Both the position numbers and the translations under genes were made by a program. From Phragmites australis (Eukaryota; Streptophyta; Magnoliopsida; Poales; Poaceae), in assembly GCF_958298935.1 (NCBI RefSeq), contig NC_084940.1, positions 2,262,001 through 2,326,000 of the forward strand: a stretch of DNA of 64,000 nt. Direction: 5' to 3'. Positions 34,819 to 45,830 of the stretch are shown piece by piece (within the stretch, counting starts at the first letter, position 1; the number at the start of each line of letters is the position of its first letter). The notes under the pieces were generated by a model. That model made no database searches, was not told the DNA's origin, and saw nothing but the letters and a program-made list of their open reading frames with translations.

Positions 34819-36148
34819 TGTCGGTGAATCAGGAACCAGGGGTCCCCGAATCCCGAGGCCAGGCCAACATTCTGCCATGTGGCGCCTTCCCGCGGGGTTC
34901 ATCTCCGCGAGGCCTTCCCGCGGGGTTCATCTCCGCGAGGTACGAAAAGACTAAGTCCCGGGAGAGGGCGTTCGGGGCCATGAACAGTGGTCCCCGAGTA
35001 CCCGGGTTCCCCGATGATCTGCGAAGACCAAGTGACCGGGAAGATAGTGCTCGGGGTCATGAACAGTGGCACCCGAGCACCCAAGTACCCCGAGGACCCG
35101 AGGAAGGTAGTTCCGGGAGAGAGTGCTCGGGGCTGCGAACAGTGGCCCCCGAGCACTCGGTTCTCCGAGGATTCGAACAGTCAATTCTGAGAGAGAGTGC
35201 TCGGGGAGGTGAACAGTGACCCCCGAGCACTTGGTTCCCCGACGGCCCAAGAAGTCATTCGTCGGTGGCCCCACAGGGGTCCAGCGATGAGGTGTCAGCT
35301 TGTGAAAGGCCCGATGTCGCATTTAAGAGGGCGCGTGGCCTGTCACCTCCAACTGCTCCTGCCACGCTCAGTGTCAGTCCCTGCCACATTCTGGCAGAAG
35401 GGCGTGGGGACATTTAATGCACGGGTCCCATCCCGCGTCATCCGGCGCGCCTCGGGATAGCATCGTAAGGCCCGAGGTGCCCTGCCTGCCGCCCTGCTGT
35501 GTCAGACGAACAAGACCGGACGGGCACGCCAGGCTGCTCTGCGACTGCCCAGTGGGCACTCTCCACGGCGCCCGTTGCCAGCGCCATCATGGCGACCGAA
35601 GACAGCGCGGGGGGGCGCGTTTTCAACCCCCCGTCACTTCGCGCTGGCGAGCCCATGATGACTGTCTTTCCATTTATGGCGCCTTGGAACTCGTGCCCTT
35701 CTTTTCGGGGCACGCTACCGCCGGTGAGTATTTAAGGGAGCCAGCGGGCATGGGCAAAAAAAACTCTCGAATTCTCAGACAACTCTCAAAGAGCGCAGAC
35801 GCCAAGACTCGGAGAACATCTTTGTACAAGCATAGAAGCTGAGACCACCGAAGAACAAGGAGACCTAGGATAGACAAACATTCTTGTAACCAGCAACATT
35901 CCTGAGAGATATTCTCAGGGCATTTATAGCATCCACACAGGAGTAGGGTATTACGCTCAGTGCGGCCCGAACCTGTCTAAAAATCCCTCTAGTGCATTTA
36001 CTGTGTTCTGCATTCGATCCTTCCACCCCACCTGCCATCGCATTTACACCCATTTATTTATCCCGCAAACATATTCAGAATCATCCCCCGGCCGAATCTC
36101 AAAAAGGGGTCCCTCAGGATCCCTGCGATAGGAGTTCACCCTCCGACA
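34819..36148 (+). mobile_element. Solo LTR nested in the copia-like element, TSD ATAAC
   Basis: The element runs TGTCGGTGAATC...CTCCGACA (1330 bp) with a perfect 5-bp target duplication ATAAC (34814-34818 and 36149-36153). It has many GTGCTCGGGG/CCCCGAGCAC repeats. It is the same family as 8433-9805 but in the opposite orientation. It must be younger than the gag-only element it interrupts. Confidence 0.9.
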
Positions 36149-36272
36149 ATAACAATAGGGGACTAAATGGTAAGAATATGCATCCAAACAATATGGTAAG
36201 ACTTTGTGCTCTTTACGATTGATATCATTTATTATTTGTCATATGCTTTGATTGTGTTGTCATTAATCACCA

Positions 36273-36284
36273 AAAAGGGGAAGA
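36273..36284 (+). other. Polypurine tract of the copia-like element
   Basis: AAAAAGGGGAAGA directly precedes the 3' LTR start (TGTAGCG at 36286), as expected for the plus-strand primer. Confidence 0.7.
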
Positions 36285-36285
36285 T

Positions 36286-37238
36286 TGTAGCGAAAATGAC
36301 CATATTAGACAATGGTTGTGATTTTGGTGATTAATGAGAACATAGTCATTGGGGCTAACATGTTTGTCAAGAATATATGTTAGTAGGTCTTATGGATGCA
36401 ATACATCAATAAGGCATCGTAGCCGCGATAAAGTTTGATTGAATTGGATAAGTCTTAGGAAGATTTATCTCATTGTATGGTCCAATGCAGAGAAGTTTGC
36501 ACACACCAGAGCATTGCGTCAAGAGGCTATCAGATAGTCCGATGAATAGGACATATGACCACCAGAGTGTTCCTGAAAAAAGGGGAGATGGCTGAGGACC
36601 TCACCGGATAGTCCGATGATCTGCACTGGGTAACACCGGAGTATATTATCTAGTGGCAAAGTGAAGGCTGATAACTTCATCGGATGATCCGGTGCTCTGT
36701 GTGTTGAACTCACTGGAGTATTTATGACAAATGGGGAGAAAACCGAGGACCTCACCGGATAGTTCGGTGATCTGCACTGGGTAACACCGAAGTATTTCCT
36801 ACAAAGAAGAATACAAGTGGAAAAGACTAAAGATCAATCCACGAGATGGTCTAGTGCTTGTTTAGTTCACACCAGTTTATAGCATCGGAGTATTTCTTGT
36901 AAAAGCAACTGCAAGTGTTGAAGAATGAAGAACCGAGAGTATATCCTAAGTGAAGTTCTAATGTGAAATATGGGTGATATTCATGCAATCGATACCATGT
37001 GATAATTTTTTTTTACTGAGTTCGTTTCTCTACTTTATTTACGTTTCCGTATTTACTTTTTTCAATTTACTCTACAAGAGTATGTTACAATCATCTTAAA
37101 CGGTAGACTAGACACACTAGATAAGTCTAGAACATATTTAGATAAAAATTAAGATAAATTTATCTTATGATGTTTTTAAAGCTATTAATTTATAAATATA
37201 TTAATTCATTCTCCCTTACAACATCATCATTACTCACA
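36286..37238 (+). mobile_element. 3' LTR of the copia-like element, internally deleted
   Basis: This starts TGTAGCG after the polypurine tract and ends ...TTACTCACA. Compared with the 5' LTR it lacks about 0.6-0.7 kb: similarity jumps from the counterpart of ~30700 to that of ~31390. No clear 5-bp duplication was found around the whole element. Confidence 0.68.
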
Positions 37239-37606
37239 AGAGAGTAATTTCCTCCATCCCCGCTCCCTGCCGAGGATGGGTCTCCATCACGATAGCAGTA
37301 ACACATTATTATTAAGAATAGCAATAAATTAGTATAATTTTATTATCAAAACAACAATTTTAAAGGGTAAAAATTAACATAAACTGACTTATGTACATGT
37401 TAAAACAGATATAACATATAATATAAAGTTCTATCAACTGTATAAGAGGACAATCGAACATTCCGGTCCCTGCGTACCCATCAAGAGATTTTTTTTTCCC
37501 CTCTCAAGTGCACCACGGGGCAAAAGAAGCCTCCATCCCTGTCCCCTAGAGGAATTTCCCGACGGGAAACGGAGAAAGGGGTCCCATTGCCATCCCTTGT
37601 GGCGCA

Positions 37607-38596
37607 GGCTGTGGTAAGTCTTCTTTTCCTCGTGATCTTTCGTGACGAGCATAAAAATGGGTCGCTGTTGTACTCGGCATGTCCACGTAGGCGGTCCCCT
37701 TCTGAAGCTTACAATACAATCGTCGCCATTGCCAGATCTGTGGCTTTGTGAAAATAAACAATTGAGCTGCTGCCTCTGTGGGGGCCATGTGACTCTCGCC
37801 ATTGATCGACTCGCCTCCGTGTGCAAGTCAGCCCCACTTGATTTTTCTGCTCCCCCGCCTCCCTCGTTCTTCCTCCATTTAGCCCTTGAAATGCTCCGAA
37901 AAAACACAGTTTTTCCGCCCTTTCACTCTGGATTAGGTGCCAGTGACTGGTGAGAGACTGCAGTTTTCTTCGGCGGTGGGCGTAGCAGTGACACCTGCAG
38001 CGGCGTCTCTTTTATCTGCTCCGCAAGGGCGCGCGCTCGTAGACTCTCTCCACATGCCCCGCTTTATCTAGCTCTCAACTCTCATAGCCATAGCAGGCCA
38101 GCCTCCCGACTCCTCTCCCTCCCATTCTTCTTCCATCCTTTCCCTGCTGCTCCTCTGCTCTCCTCTTCTGAGCTGCTTCCTCCCATCGCCGTGTGACGGT
38201 GTGAGGCATGCTGCGTTGGAGGCGGCGGTGGAAGTAGCTTCTTGGTTCGGGGGATTAGGGGTACAACGGCGGCGGCGGAGGTTGGTATATAGGGTGGCGT
38301 CGTCTTCTCAGGGGCTACTCGGAGGATGCGTTTCGCGTTCCTTTGTTTGTGCTCGGAGTTTCTTTAGATGTCCGGCTCATGATTCCCTTCCATATTTGCT
38401 CCCGCCATACCATCCGCGCCTGCTTGGCCGCGCTCCTGCTATTTTAATGCATGCCTTCTCCTAGTCTCGCCTCATAAAAAAATTAATCCTTGGGATCTGA
38501 GGGGATCAGCGGGGGTTGGTAGGATCGCGGGCAGAGATTTAGCCAGGAGAGGAGAAAAAAACTAGTTTTTTCCCTGTTAGTTCGAGAGCGCCGTTG
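37607..38596 (+). promoter_or_regulatory. Promoter and 5' leader region of the HD-ZIP IV gene
   Basis: From about 38040 the sequence is CT-rich like a grass 5' leader. A short upstream ORF lies at 38208-38237 (ATG CTG CGT TGG ... TAG, 9 codons). A T-rich acceptor TTTTTTCCCTGTTAG at 38566-38580 suggests a leader intron ending 17 bases before the start codon. The distal part (37607-38000) has no recognised gene. Confidence 0.45.
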
Positions 38597-41500
38597 ATGA
38601 GCTTCGGTGGCATGTTCGATGGCGCCGGCTCCGGCATCTTCTCCTACGAGGCCGGCGGCGGCGCGGGTATGCACAACCCCGGCCGCCTCATCCCCACGCC
38701 GCCCATCCCGAAACCCGCCGGCTTCGCCGCCCCCGGCCTGTCGCTGGGTCTGGTAGACTCCATCTCCATGCGCTCACTGGTTTCATCATCATGGGTTTCT
38801 CAGGTTTTGTGGTTCGTTGTTGTGCTTATGTGTGATTTTTGTTTGTTGTTGTTTTAGCAGACGAACATGGACGGGGGGCAGCTGGGTGACATGAGCCGTC
38901 TTGGCCTGATGGGAAGCGGAGGAAGCGGGAGCGGCGGCGACGGAGACTCGCTGGGCCGCGGCCGGGAGGACGAGAACGACAGCCGGTCTGGCAGCGACAA
39001 CATGGACGGCGCCTCCGGCGACGAGCTCGATCCGGACAACAGCAACCCGCGCAAGAAGAAGAAGCGCTACCACCGCCACACGCCGCAGCAAATCCAAGAA
39101 CTTGAAGCGTGAGTCTTATTAACGTCTCGAGAGATTCCATGGAAAAAAATCGAGTTTTTAGACCTAAACATCTGCACATACAGTGTGTTCAAGGAGTGCC
39201 CCCACCCGGACGAGAAGCAAAGGATGGAGCTCAGCAAGCGGCTCAACCTGGAGAGCCGCCAGGTCAAATTCTGGTTCCAGAACCGCCGCACCCAGATGAA
39301 GGTTTGGACTACATAGATCGGTCAATCCATGGACGATATGTGTCTCTGTGTGTGCTTGCGTGATGATAATTTTGTGTCTTGCATAATCGTGATGAGCAGA
39401 CGCAGATCGAGCGGTACGAGAACGCGCTGCTGCGGCAGGAGAACGACAAGCTGCGCGCGGAGAACATGACGATACGGGAGGCGATGCGCAGCCCCATCTG
39501 CTCCAACTGCGGCGGCGCGGCCATGCTTGGGGAGGTGTCCCTTGAGGAACAGCACCTGCGCATCGAGAACGCGCGCCTAAAGGACGAGTTCGACCGCGTC
39601 TGCGCGCTCGCCGGCAAGTTCCTCGGCCGCCCCATCTCCTCCGCGAGCCCGCCGTCCCTGCAGGGGTGCTCCGGCCTCGAGCTGGGCGTCGGCACCAATG
39701 ACTTCGGGCTCGGCTCCCTTGGCGCTTCGGTGCTGCAGCCCATCCCCGACCTGATGGGCGCTGGCCTGCACGGCTCCGTGGGTTCGGCGGCCATGCGCCT
39801 GCCCGCGGGCATCGGCAGCCTCGACGGCGCCATGCACGGTGCGGCCGAGGGCGTCGACCGCACCGTGCTCCTCGAGCTCGGGCTCACCGCGATGGAGGAG
39901 CTCGTGAAGGTGGCGCAGATGGACGAGCCGCTCTGGCTCCCCCGTCCGGACGGCAGCGGCTTCGAGACGCTCAACTTCGACGAGTACCACCGCGCTTTCG
40001 CCAGGGTGTTCGGGCCGAGCCCCGCCGGCTACGTCTCCGAGGCCACCCGCGAGGTCGGCATCGCAATCACCAGCAGCGTCGACCTCGTCGACAGCCTCAT
40101 GGACGCGGTACACAAACATTTTCAGCCATGTTTAATCACATACGCGCTCCGTATCGTAAGTACTGACACGACACATGTTTCGTGCGCGGTTTCAGGCTCG
40201 GTGGTCGGAGATGTTCCCGTGCATCGTGGCGAGGGCGAGCACGACGGACATCATCTCGAGCGGCATGGGCGGCACGCGCAGCGGATCAATCCAGCTGGTG
40301 AGTCCCATTCGCGCAGTTGCGTCACGCACGCACGGGCCTGCCTAGGCTGGCCGTGCCACAAGCCCACGACTACTCCTACTGGCGTACGTACGAGATGTGA
40401 CGACGTCGTGCTGGACTGCATGCAGATGCACGCGGAGCTGCAGGTGCTGTCGCCGCTGGTGCCAATCCGGGAGGTGGTCTTCCTCCGGTTCTGCAAGCAG
40501 CACGCCGAGGGGCTGTGGGCCGTGGTCGACGTCTCCGTGGACTCCGTCCTCCGCCCCGACGGCCACCACCACCACCACCACGCGCAGAACGGCGGCTGCG
40601 GCGCGGCCGGCTACATGGGCTGCCGCCTCCTCCCCACCGGATGCATCGTGCAGGACATGAACAACGGCTACTCCAAGGTACGCGCTGTCCGTCCGTACGT
40701 CACCGTGGTTGTGCTCGTCCGACTTGATTGCCTTAAATCCGCACGGCGCAGCGGCATGCGGCGGCTACAGTGCTCAGTATTTTATGCTCCTACGCGTGCG
40801 CGTACGTGGGTGAGCGAATGAATGCATCCAAGGCTGCACTGCGCTGCGCACCAATCGATGCGCGCAGGTCAATGTCCCTCGCGTAGAGGCTTGGCTCGGG
40901 CGCCGAGACGTGTGTGCGATCAGTTGGTTTCCGTGCCGTCTGCGAAGACTCAGACTCGGAGGTCTCAGGCTCAGTGGTCTGACGCGCAGCGAGCTTGACC
41001 TGTAGCTGGGCATCTAGCTCGGGGTATCACATGATCTTCTTACCCAATTTTGAACCATTTCGATGCTTCTGCGACCATATCCTCGCGCCGTACGTGCACC
41101 GAAATGCCCGTGCCGCTCGGTCGCAGATATAGATCCAGTTTTTTAGGGTATCATGTAGTTTAATCACTGGCAAAGCTGGTGTGTGCATGCAATGTGGTCG
41201 ATAAATCCAAACCTCCCATGTTATTGTTATGACCCATGGACAACTCTTGGTTGTAGATCTTGTTTGTTTCCTGGGCTTTAACATATCTTTTCCTGCAGTG
41301 CCGCTACTGTAGTGTATAGTACACGTCTAGCTAGGGTTTTTGCAGTGGTCAACTGGGTTTCTTCTGAGCCCTGAATTCCTGATGCCTTGCTTGTTTTGAC
41401 GATGATGAGCAGCATGCAGCTGTTGTGGTGCATGTGTATTGCATCGCTTGTCCTCTTGCGTGACGGCGTACGCCTTCGATCGATCTTATCGTGGCCATTT

Positions 41501-43539
41501 GCTGCGCGTCTTTTACCTTACGCGACCAGCGGCGCTGCCCCTTTTACCTGCCTCCACCATTACTGCCCTGTGGCAGCAAGTGGCAGTGGCATGCACACAT
41601 GGGAGGTGGGATCTGGCAGCTCGTGCTAACGCTGCTGCTATTGCTTTGTACTGCGCGTACGTGTACGTGCTGTACCGCAGGTCACGTGGGTGATTCACGC
41701 GGAGTACGACGAGACGGCGGTGCACCAGCTCTACCGCCCGCTGCTCCGCTCCGGCCAGGCCCTGGGCGCGCGCCGCTGGCTCGCCTCGCTCCAGCGCCAG
41801 TGCCAGTACATCGCCATCCTCTGCTCCAACTCCTTCCCCGCGCGCGACCACGCCGGTGAGTTCTGCGTTCTTCGTACATGCATAGGACTGGAAAATGGTT
41901 ACGAATGGCGTGCGTGGCTAACAATGGTGGTGGCGGTGGTGGTGTGCAGCGATAACTCCGGTGGGGAGGAGGAGCATGCTGAAGCTGGCGCAGCGGATGA
42001 CGGACAACTTCTGCGCGGGGGTGTGCGCGTCGGCGGCGCAGAAGTGGCGGCGCCTGGACGAGTGGCGCGGCGGCGAGGGTGGAGGAGGCCCGGGCTGCGG
42101 CGCCGCGGGGGAGGGGGAGGAGAAGGTGCGCATGATGGCGCGACAGAGCGTGGGCGCGCCCGGGGAGCCCCCCGGCGTGGTGCTGAGCGCCACCACGTCG
42201 GTGCGGCTGCCGGCCACGCCGCCGCAGCGCGTGTTCGACTACCTCCGCGACGAGCAGCGCCGCGGCGAGTGGGACATCCTCGCCAACGGGGAGGCCATGC
42301 AGGAGATGGACCACATCGCCAAGGGCCAGCACCACGGCAACGCTGTCTCCCTCCTCCGGCCAAATGTAAGTGCTCACGTTTCACTCACTCGCGTTTACCA
42401 TTGTTTTACCATTGTGATTAGTGAATGAGCTCTCTCTCTCTATCCATTTGGATTTTTGATACCACTTGTTGCTACAGCTTTTCAAGTACCTAGTACTGTA
42501 CCCTGGCGCTGTATTTGTGGGTATATGCATGGGTTGAGGGACACAGTGACATTAAGAAGAGGACAAACAAGAAAAGGTTAAAAAATCGCATTGGCGCCAT
42601 ATATATCACCAGAAACTGGGGCAGGGTTGACATTTGTGAGAAAAAGCTTTTCTACCATGCTTGGAAGCATGCATGCAGCCTAGCTGCCCTTGTCCTTGCT
42701 CACAAAAGCCTGCCTGGTCTTATCTTCCCTCTGTGAACTCATTTCTGGATCTCTTCTCTCTCCTTTCTCTTTTGAGGTGCATCCTGACTGATTGAATCTG
42801 AGATTGACGACTAGTAGTGTAGTACTCTGTGATTTTATCAAGACAGTTATTCCAATATGATAGTTTATTCCTTCCAAAATTGGCTCCATACTCTCTGACA
42901 GATTGATGTGATTCTTTTACACTTGCAATGGTTAATTTAAATTTTTTTGATTTGCCTGCAACTCTACAGTGGTTTTGCCAACAAAAAGCATGCATCAATG
43001 CAATTCACACAATACAATTTCCACGTGCATTTCATACTAGTTAGTGAAAAGTCAACTGATGCTCAAGTCCATTTGTTCTCTTCAGATTCCGACCATTTCA
43101 CAAGATCCTTATATACACGCTTTTGTGTTTGGAGATGTTGCAGGCAACAAGCGGCAACCAGAACAACATGCTGATCTTACAGGAGACCTGCACCGACTCA
43201 TCCGGCTCCCTCGTGGTGTACGCGCCGGTGGACGTGCAGTCCATGCACGTCGTCATGAACGGCGGCGACTCCGCGTACGTCTCCCTCCTCCCCTCCGGCT
43301 TCGCCATCCTCCCGGACGGCCACGGCGCGCCGTCAAACCCCGCGCAGGGCTCATCGCCGAATGCTCCTTCCACCGGCGGCAACACCGGGTCCCTCGTGAC
43401 GGTGGCGTTCCAGATCCTTGTGAACAACCTGCCCACAGCGAAGCTCACTGTGGAGTCGGTCGACACCGTCAGCAACCTGCTCTCCTGCACCATCCAGAAG
43501 ATCAAGTCGGCGCTCCAGGCCAGCACCATCTCGCCCTAG
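38597..43539 (+). CDS. ROC6: HD-ZIP IV homeodomain-START transcription factor, 9 exons
   Basis: Exons: 38597-38752, 38858-39108, 39184-39301, 39400-40107, 40196-40297, 40426-40677, 41681-41855, 41950-42365 and 43144-43539; all introns GT-AG; 857 residues. The N-terminus ([13 protein letters not shown]) and LSLGL motif are typical of rice ROC and maize OCL proteins. An acidic patch leads to the homeodomain at about 116-176 ([20 protein letters not shown] to [12 protein letters not shown]). The zipper-loop-zipper dimerisation region follows, with CSNC in the loop. The START lipid-binding-like domain spans about 326-577 and a START-adjacent domain runs to the C-terminus ([13 protein letters not shown]). 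Family members act in the nucleus and control epidermal (L1) identity, cuticle, trichome and leaf-rolling genes through L1-box sites. A six-His tract lies in exon 6. The ROC6 label rests on gene order with UGE3 and HSFB2C; ROC5 is a close alternative. Confidence 0.93.
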
Positions 43540-43542
43540 TGG

Positions 43543-43613
43543 GCATTTGACATGGATTCCGGCCACCGACCGGTCTCGCTAGCTAGGCCGGAGCCGGATG
43601 CCATGTCAAATGC
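43543..43613 (+). promoter_or_regulatory. 3'-UTR stem-loop of the HD-ZIP IV mRNA
   Basis: GCATTTGACATGG (43543-43555) pairs perfectly with CCATGTCAAATGC (43601-43613). After a 2-nt mismatch, TCCGGC pairs with GCCGGA, giving a ~21-bp arm around a loop of about 30 nt. It starts 4 nt after the stop codon. A conserved ~19-nt inverted-repeat motif in 3' UTRs of maize and Arabidopsis HD-ZIP IV genes has been reported and proposed to be regulatory, possibly a small-RNA target. Confidence 0.8.
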
Positions 43614-44139
43614 TTAACTTGAGGCCATGGCAGATTTTACAAGCTCGGGTTAGCTCATCATGCACTTCAGAATGGTACAACAAGAATGGCGGCCATGCAA
43701 AGAAACTCTTGCAGGCGGTGTTCGATTGAGAGGCCCTGCCAAAAAGAAGAGGAAAAATAAATTATATAGTGTGGAGTATATTTCATAGAGCTAGCAATGG
43801 GGTGAGGTATACAGGGATTAAGTCAAGAACGAACCGTGCGCTAGGCTTTGCTTGAGCAGACGTGTTTAACTGTGGCTTAAGCTTGAGGCCGATGTGGTGG
43901 TTCGGGTATTGACTTAAGTCTCTGGTAACGAAATTAAAAACCCCTATGGCTTCTCCTAAATACACATCTAGCACTTTGTTCTGTCCACTTTGTTAAGAGT
44001 TTTTTTTCTATTTTTTTTTTCTTTCATTCTCTTCGTCTAGTTCTGCAATATGGGAAAATATAGAGTGAATGCTGATCAGAGGTACCTAGATGCATGGTTG
44101 GTGTTTGTTTAGTTTGCATAATGTCTTTTCAACTATATG
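43614..44139. other. 3' UTR and spacer downstream of the HD-ZIP IV gene
   Basis: No coding signal. The first part is probably the rest of the 3' UTR. Confidence 0.45.
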
Positions 44140-45830
44140 CAGAACGTTTATTTGATCTAGTTGATATATATCGGGGTGATCTCCCACTGAGATAGTATGT
44201 TGTCCTTGACGATGCGGAAATTCTCCAATCGGCCGCTTGGCCTCGCGTCCCTGGGTCGCAACTCGGGAGTTAGCTCAATCATATCGAGACTCTTTTTTAT
44301 CGTAGTGCAGGGCTGTCTTTCAGTTGCCCATTATGGTGATAACTTCTATAGGATCTAGGATCTTGACTGTCTGGTATGCATGGTGGGTGACAACCATGAA
44401 CTAGGCTATTGTTGGTCAATCTAGTATGGCGTTATATGCGGTCCCATAGTCAGCCACATCGAACATGACCATTGCGGTTTTGAAGTTGCTCGGTGAACCT
44501 AATGTGACGGGTAGCTCGATCCGTCCTAATGGCTTGGCCAAAGAACCAAGGGTACTCCCAAAGAAGGGAGAAGATAGATTCAACGTACTCCTCAGAATCT
44601 ACAGGGCATCTAGTGCAATAGCGAAGATGAGGTTGATAGAACTCGCTCCATCAACTAGTACGTGGCCCTTCTGCACATTGTGCACCGTGGACTCCACCAT
44701 GATGGGGTATCATACAGGGCGTTTGACACACGAAGGGTGGTAGGACTAGCTGAAGGTGAGGGGACCTCCGACCACTTCACTCACGGACTCAAACCCGGTA
44801 TGGTCGTGCATACTTCACGGACCACCGATTTGTACTCCATATTCAAGGATTACGTCACGGCTCCCCCGAAGATATGGTGAAATATATGCTCGGCCTGCTA
44901 GAATCCCAGAGCCGATTGGTCAGGGATGACCCCGTCCTCACCATCTCTATTGCGCTTGGTCTTACGCTCCCTGAGCTCCTAGTCGATAATGTCCCGCACG
45001 ACCTTGCACTCGGTCAAGTCATGGGTGTCGATACGGTGGATTGGGTAGTAGCCTTTGCCCTTCTTCCCAACTTCTTTCTCGAATTGGCAGCGCAATTGGC
45101 TAGTTTTTTTCAATAGCCATGACGTCAAGCGGCCCGACCTTACACTTGTTTTTTTTTCTTATCCTTCGGGCTGACTCCTTTGGAAAAAGTGGGTTGATCG
45201 GAGGTCGGTTGTGGCTTCACATTGATCTAGTGCTCTTGAGCCTCAATGACTTGTGTGCATTTGTCTGCAAGCTCAAGGAGCTTACTGGTGCTCCGAACCT
45301 CCTTTTATGGCCAGCTTTTCAACCATCTTCTGGTCTCTGACCCCCCCCCCCCCTCCGGAATGCTATGGTCATGGACTTACTTGTGATATTTGGAATGGTG
45401 TTCCAATATTCGATGAAACACCGGATGCAGTCTTGTAGCAGCTCACCCTACCACTGTCTGACCTTATACAGATCATTCTCGACCCCTAGTCGGGAATAAG
45501 TCCCTTGGAAGTTAGCAACGAACTGGTCACACAAGTCTTCCTAGGACCAAACCGACCCGCGAGAGAGATTCATCAACGAGGATCGTGCTGAACCGGTCAC
45601 GATGGTTGGGAAGTAGTTTGCCATGACCTTCCAGTCGCCTCCCGTGGCCTCACCATGGTGATGTAGATCTGCAAGAACTCCTCTAAATTGGTAGAACCGT
45701 TGTGTTTTAGGGCTTGGATCGGTCGGGACTTGTTCGGCCAGCGCACCTCTCGCAGTTGTATCGATAGAGCGTTGCACCCCATTCCGTAACGAGGAGTCAC
45801 TTGCTGATAGGTGGTCACGCCGCGCCCATT
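44140..45830 (-). pseudogene. Ty3-gypsy gag-protease remnant, antisense
   Basis: On the minus strand, translated across stops, 45300-45800 reads as a gypsy gag: ANYFPTIVTGSARSSLMNL, EDLCDQFVANFQGTYSRLGV, then TIPNIT and AFRRG. Further on, at about 44630-44680, LVDGASSINLIFA matches the retropepsin D-[TS/G]-G active-site region of this superfamily. In-frame stops replace conserved Trp codons and a run of 13 C (near 45342) shifts the frame. No RT, integrase or LTRs are present. The fragment ends where the Mutator-like element begins. Confidence 0.75.

Larger units (their letters stand above)
30090..37598. mobile_element. hAT-like element disrupted by a nested LTR element
   Basis: The left end TAGGAATGACAACGGGAAAT and right end (other strand) AAGGGATGGCAATGGGACC are imperfect terminal inverted repeats of a common grass hAT/MITE type. 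They are flanked by near-identical 8-bp sequences GTGGCACA (30082-30089) and GTGGCGCA (37599-37606). Only about 20 bp on the left and 360 bp on the right (37239-37598) belong to this element; everything between is the inserted LTR retrotransposon. Confidence 0.65.

Noticed and set aside
37434..37907. 157-codon minus-strand frame
   Set aside because: It crosses the right end of the hAT-like element and its target duplication; no domain and no plausible start.
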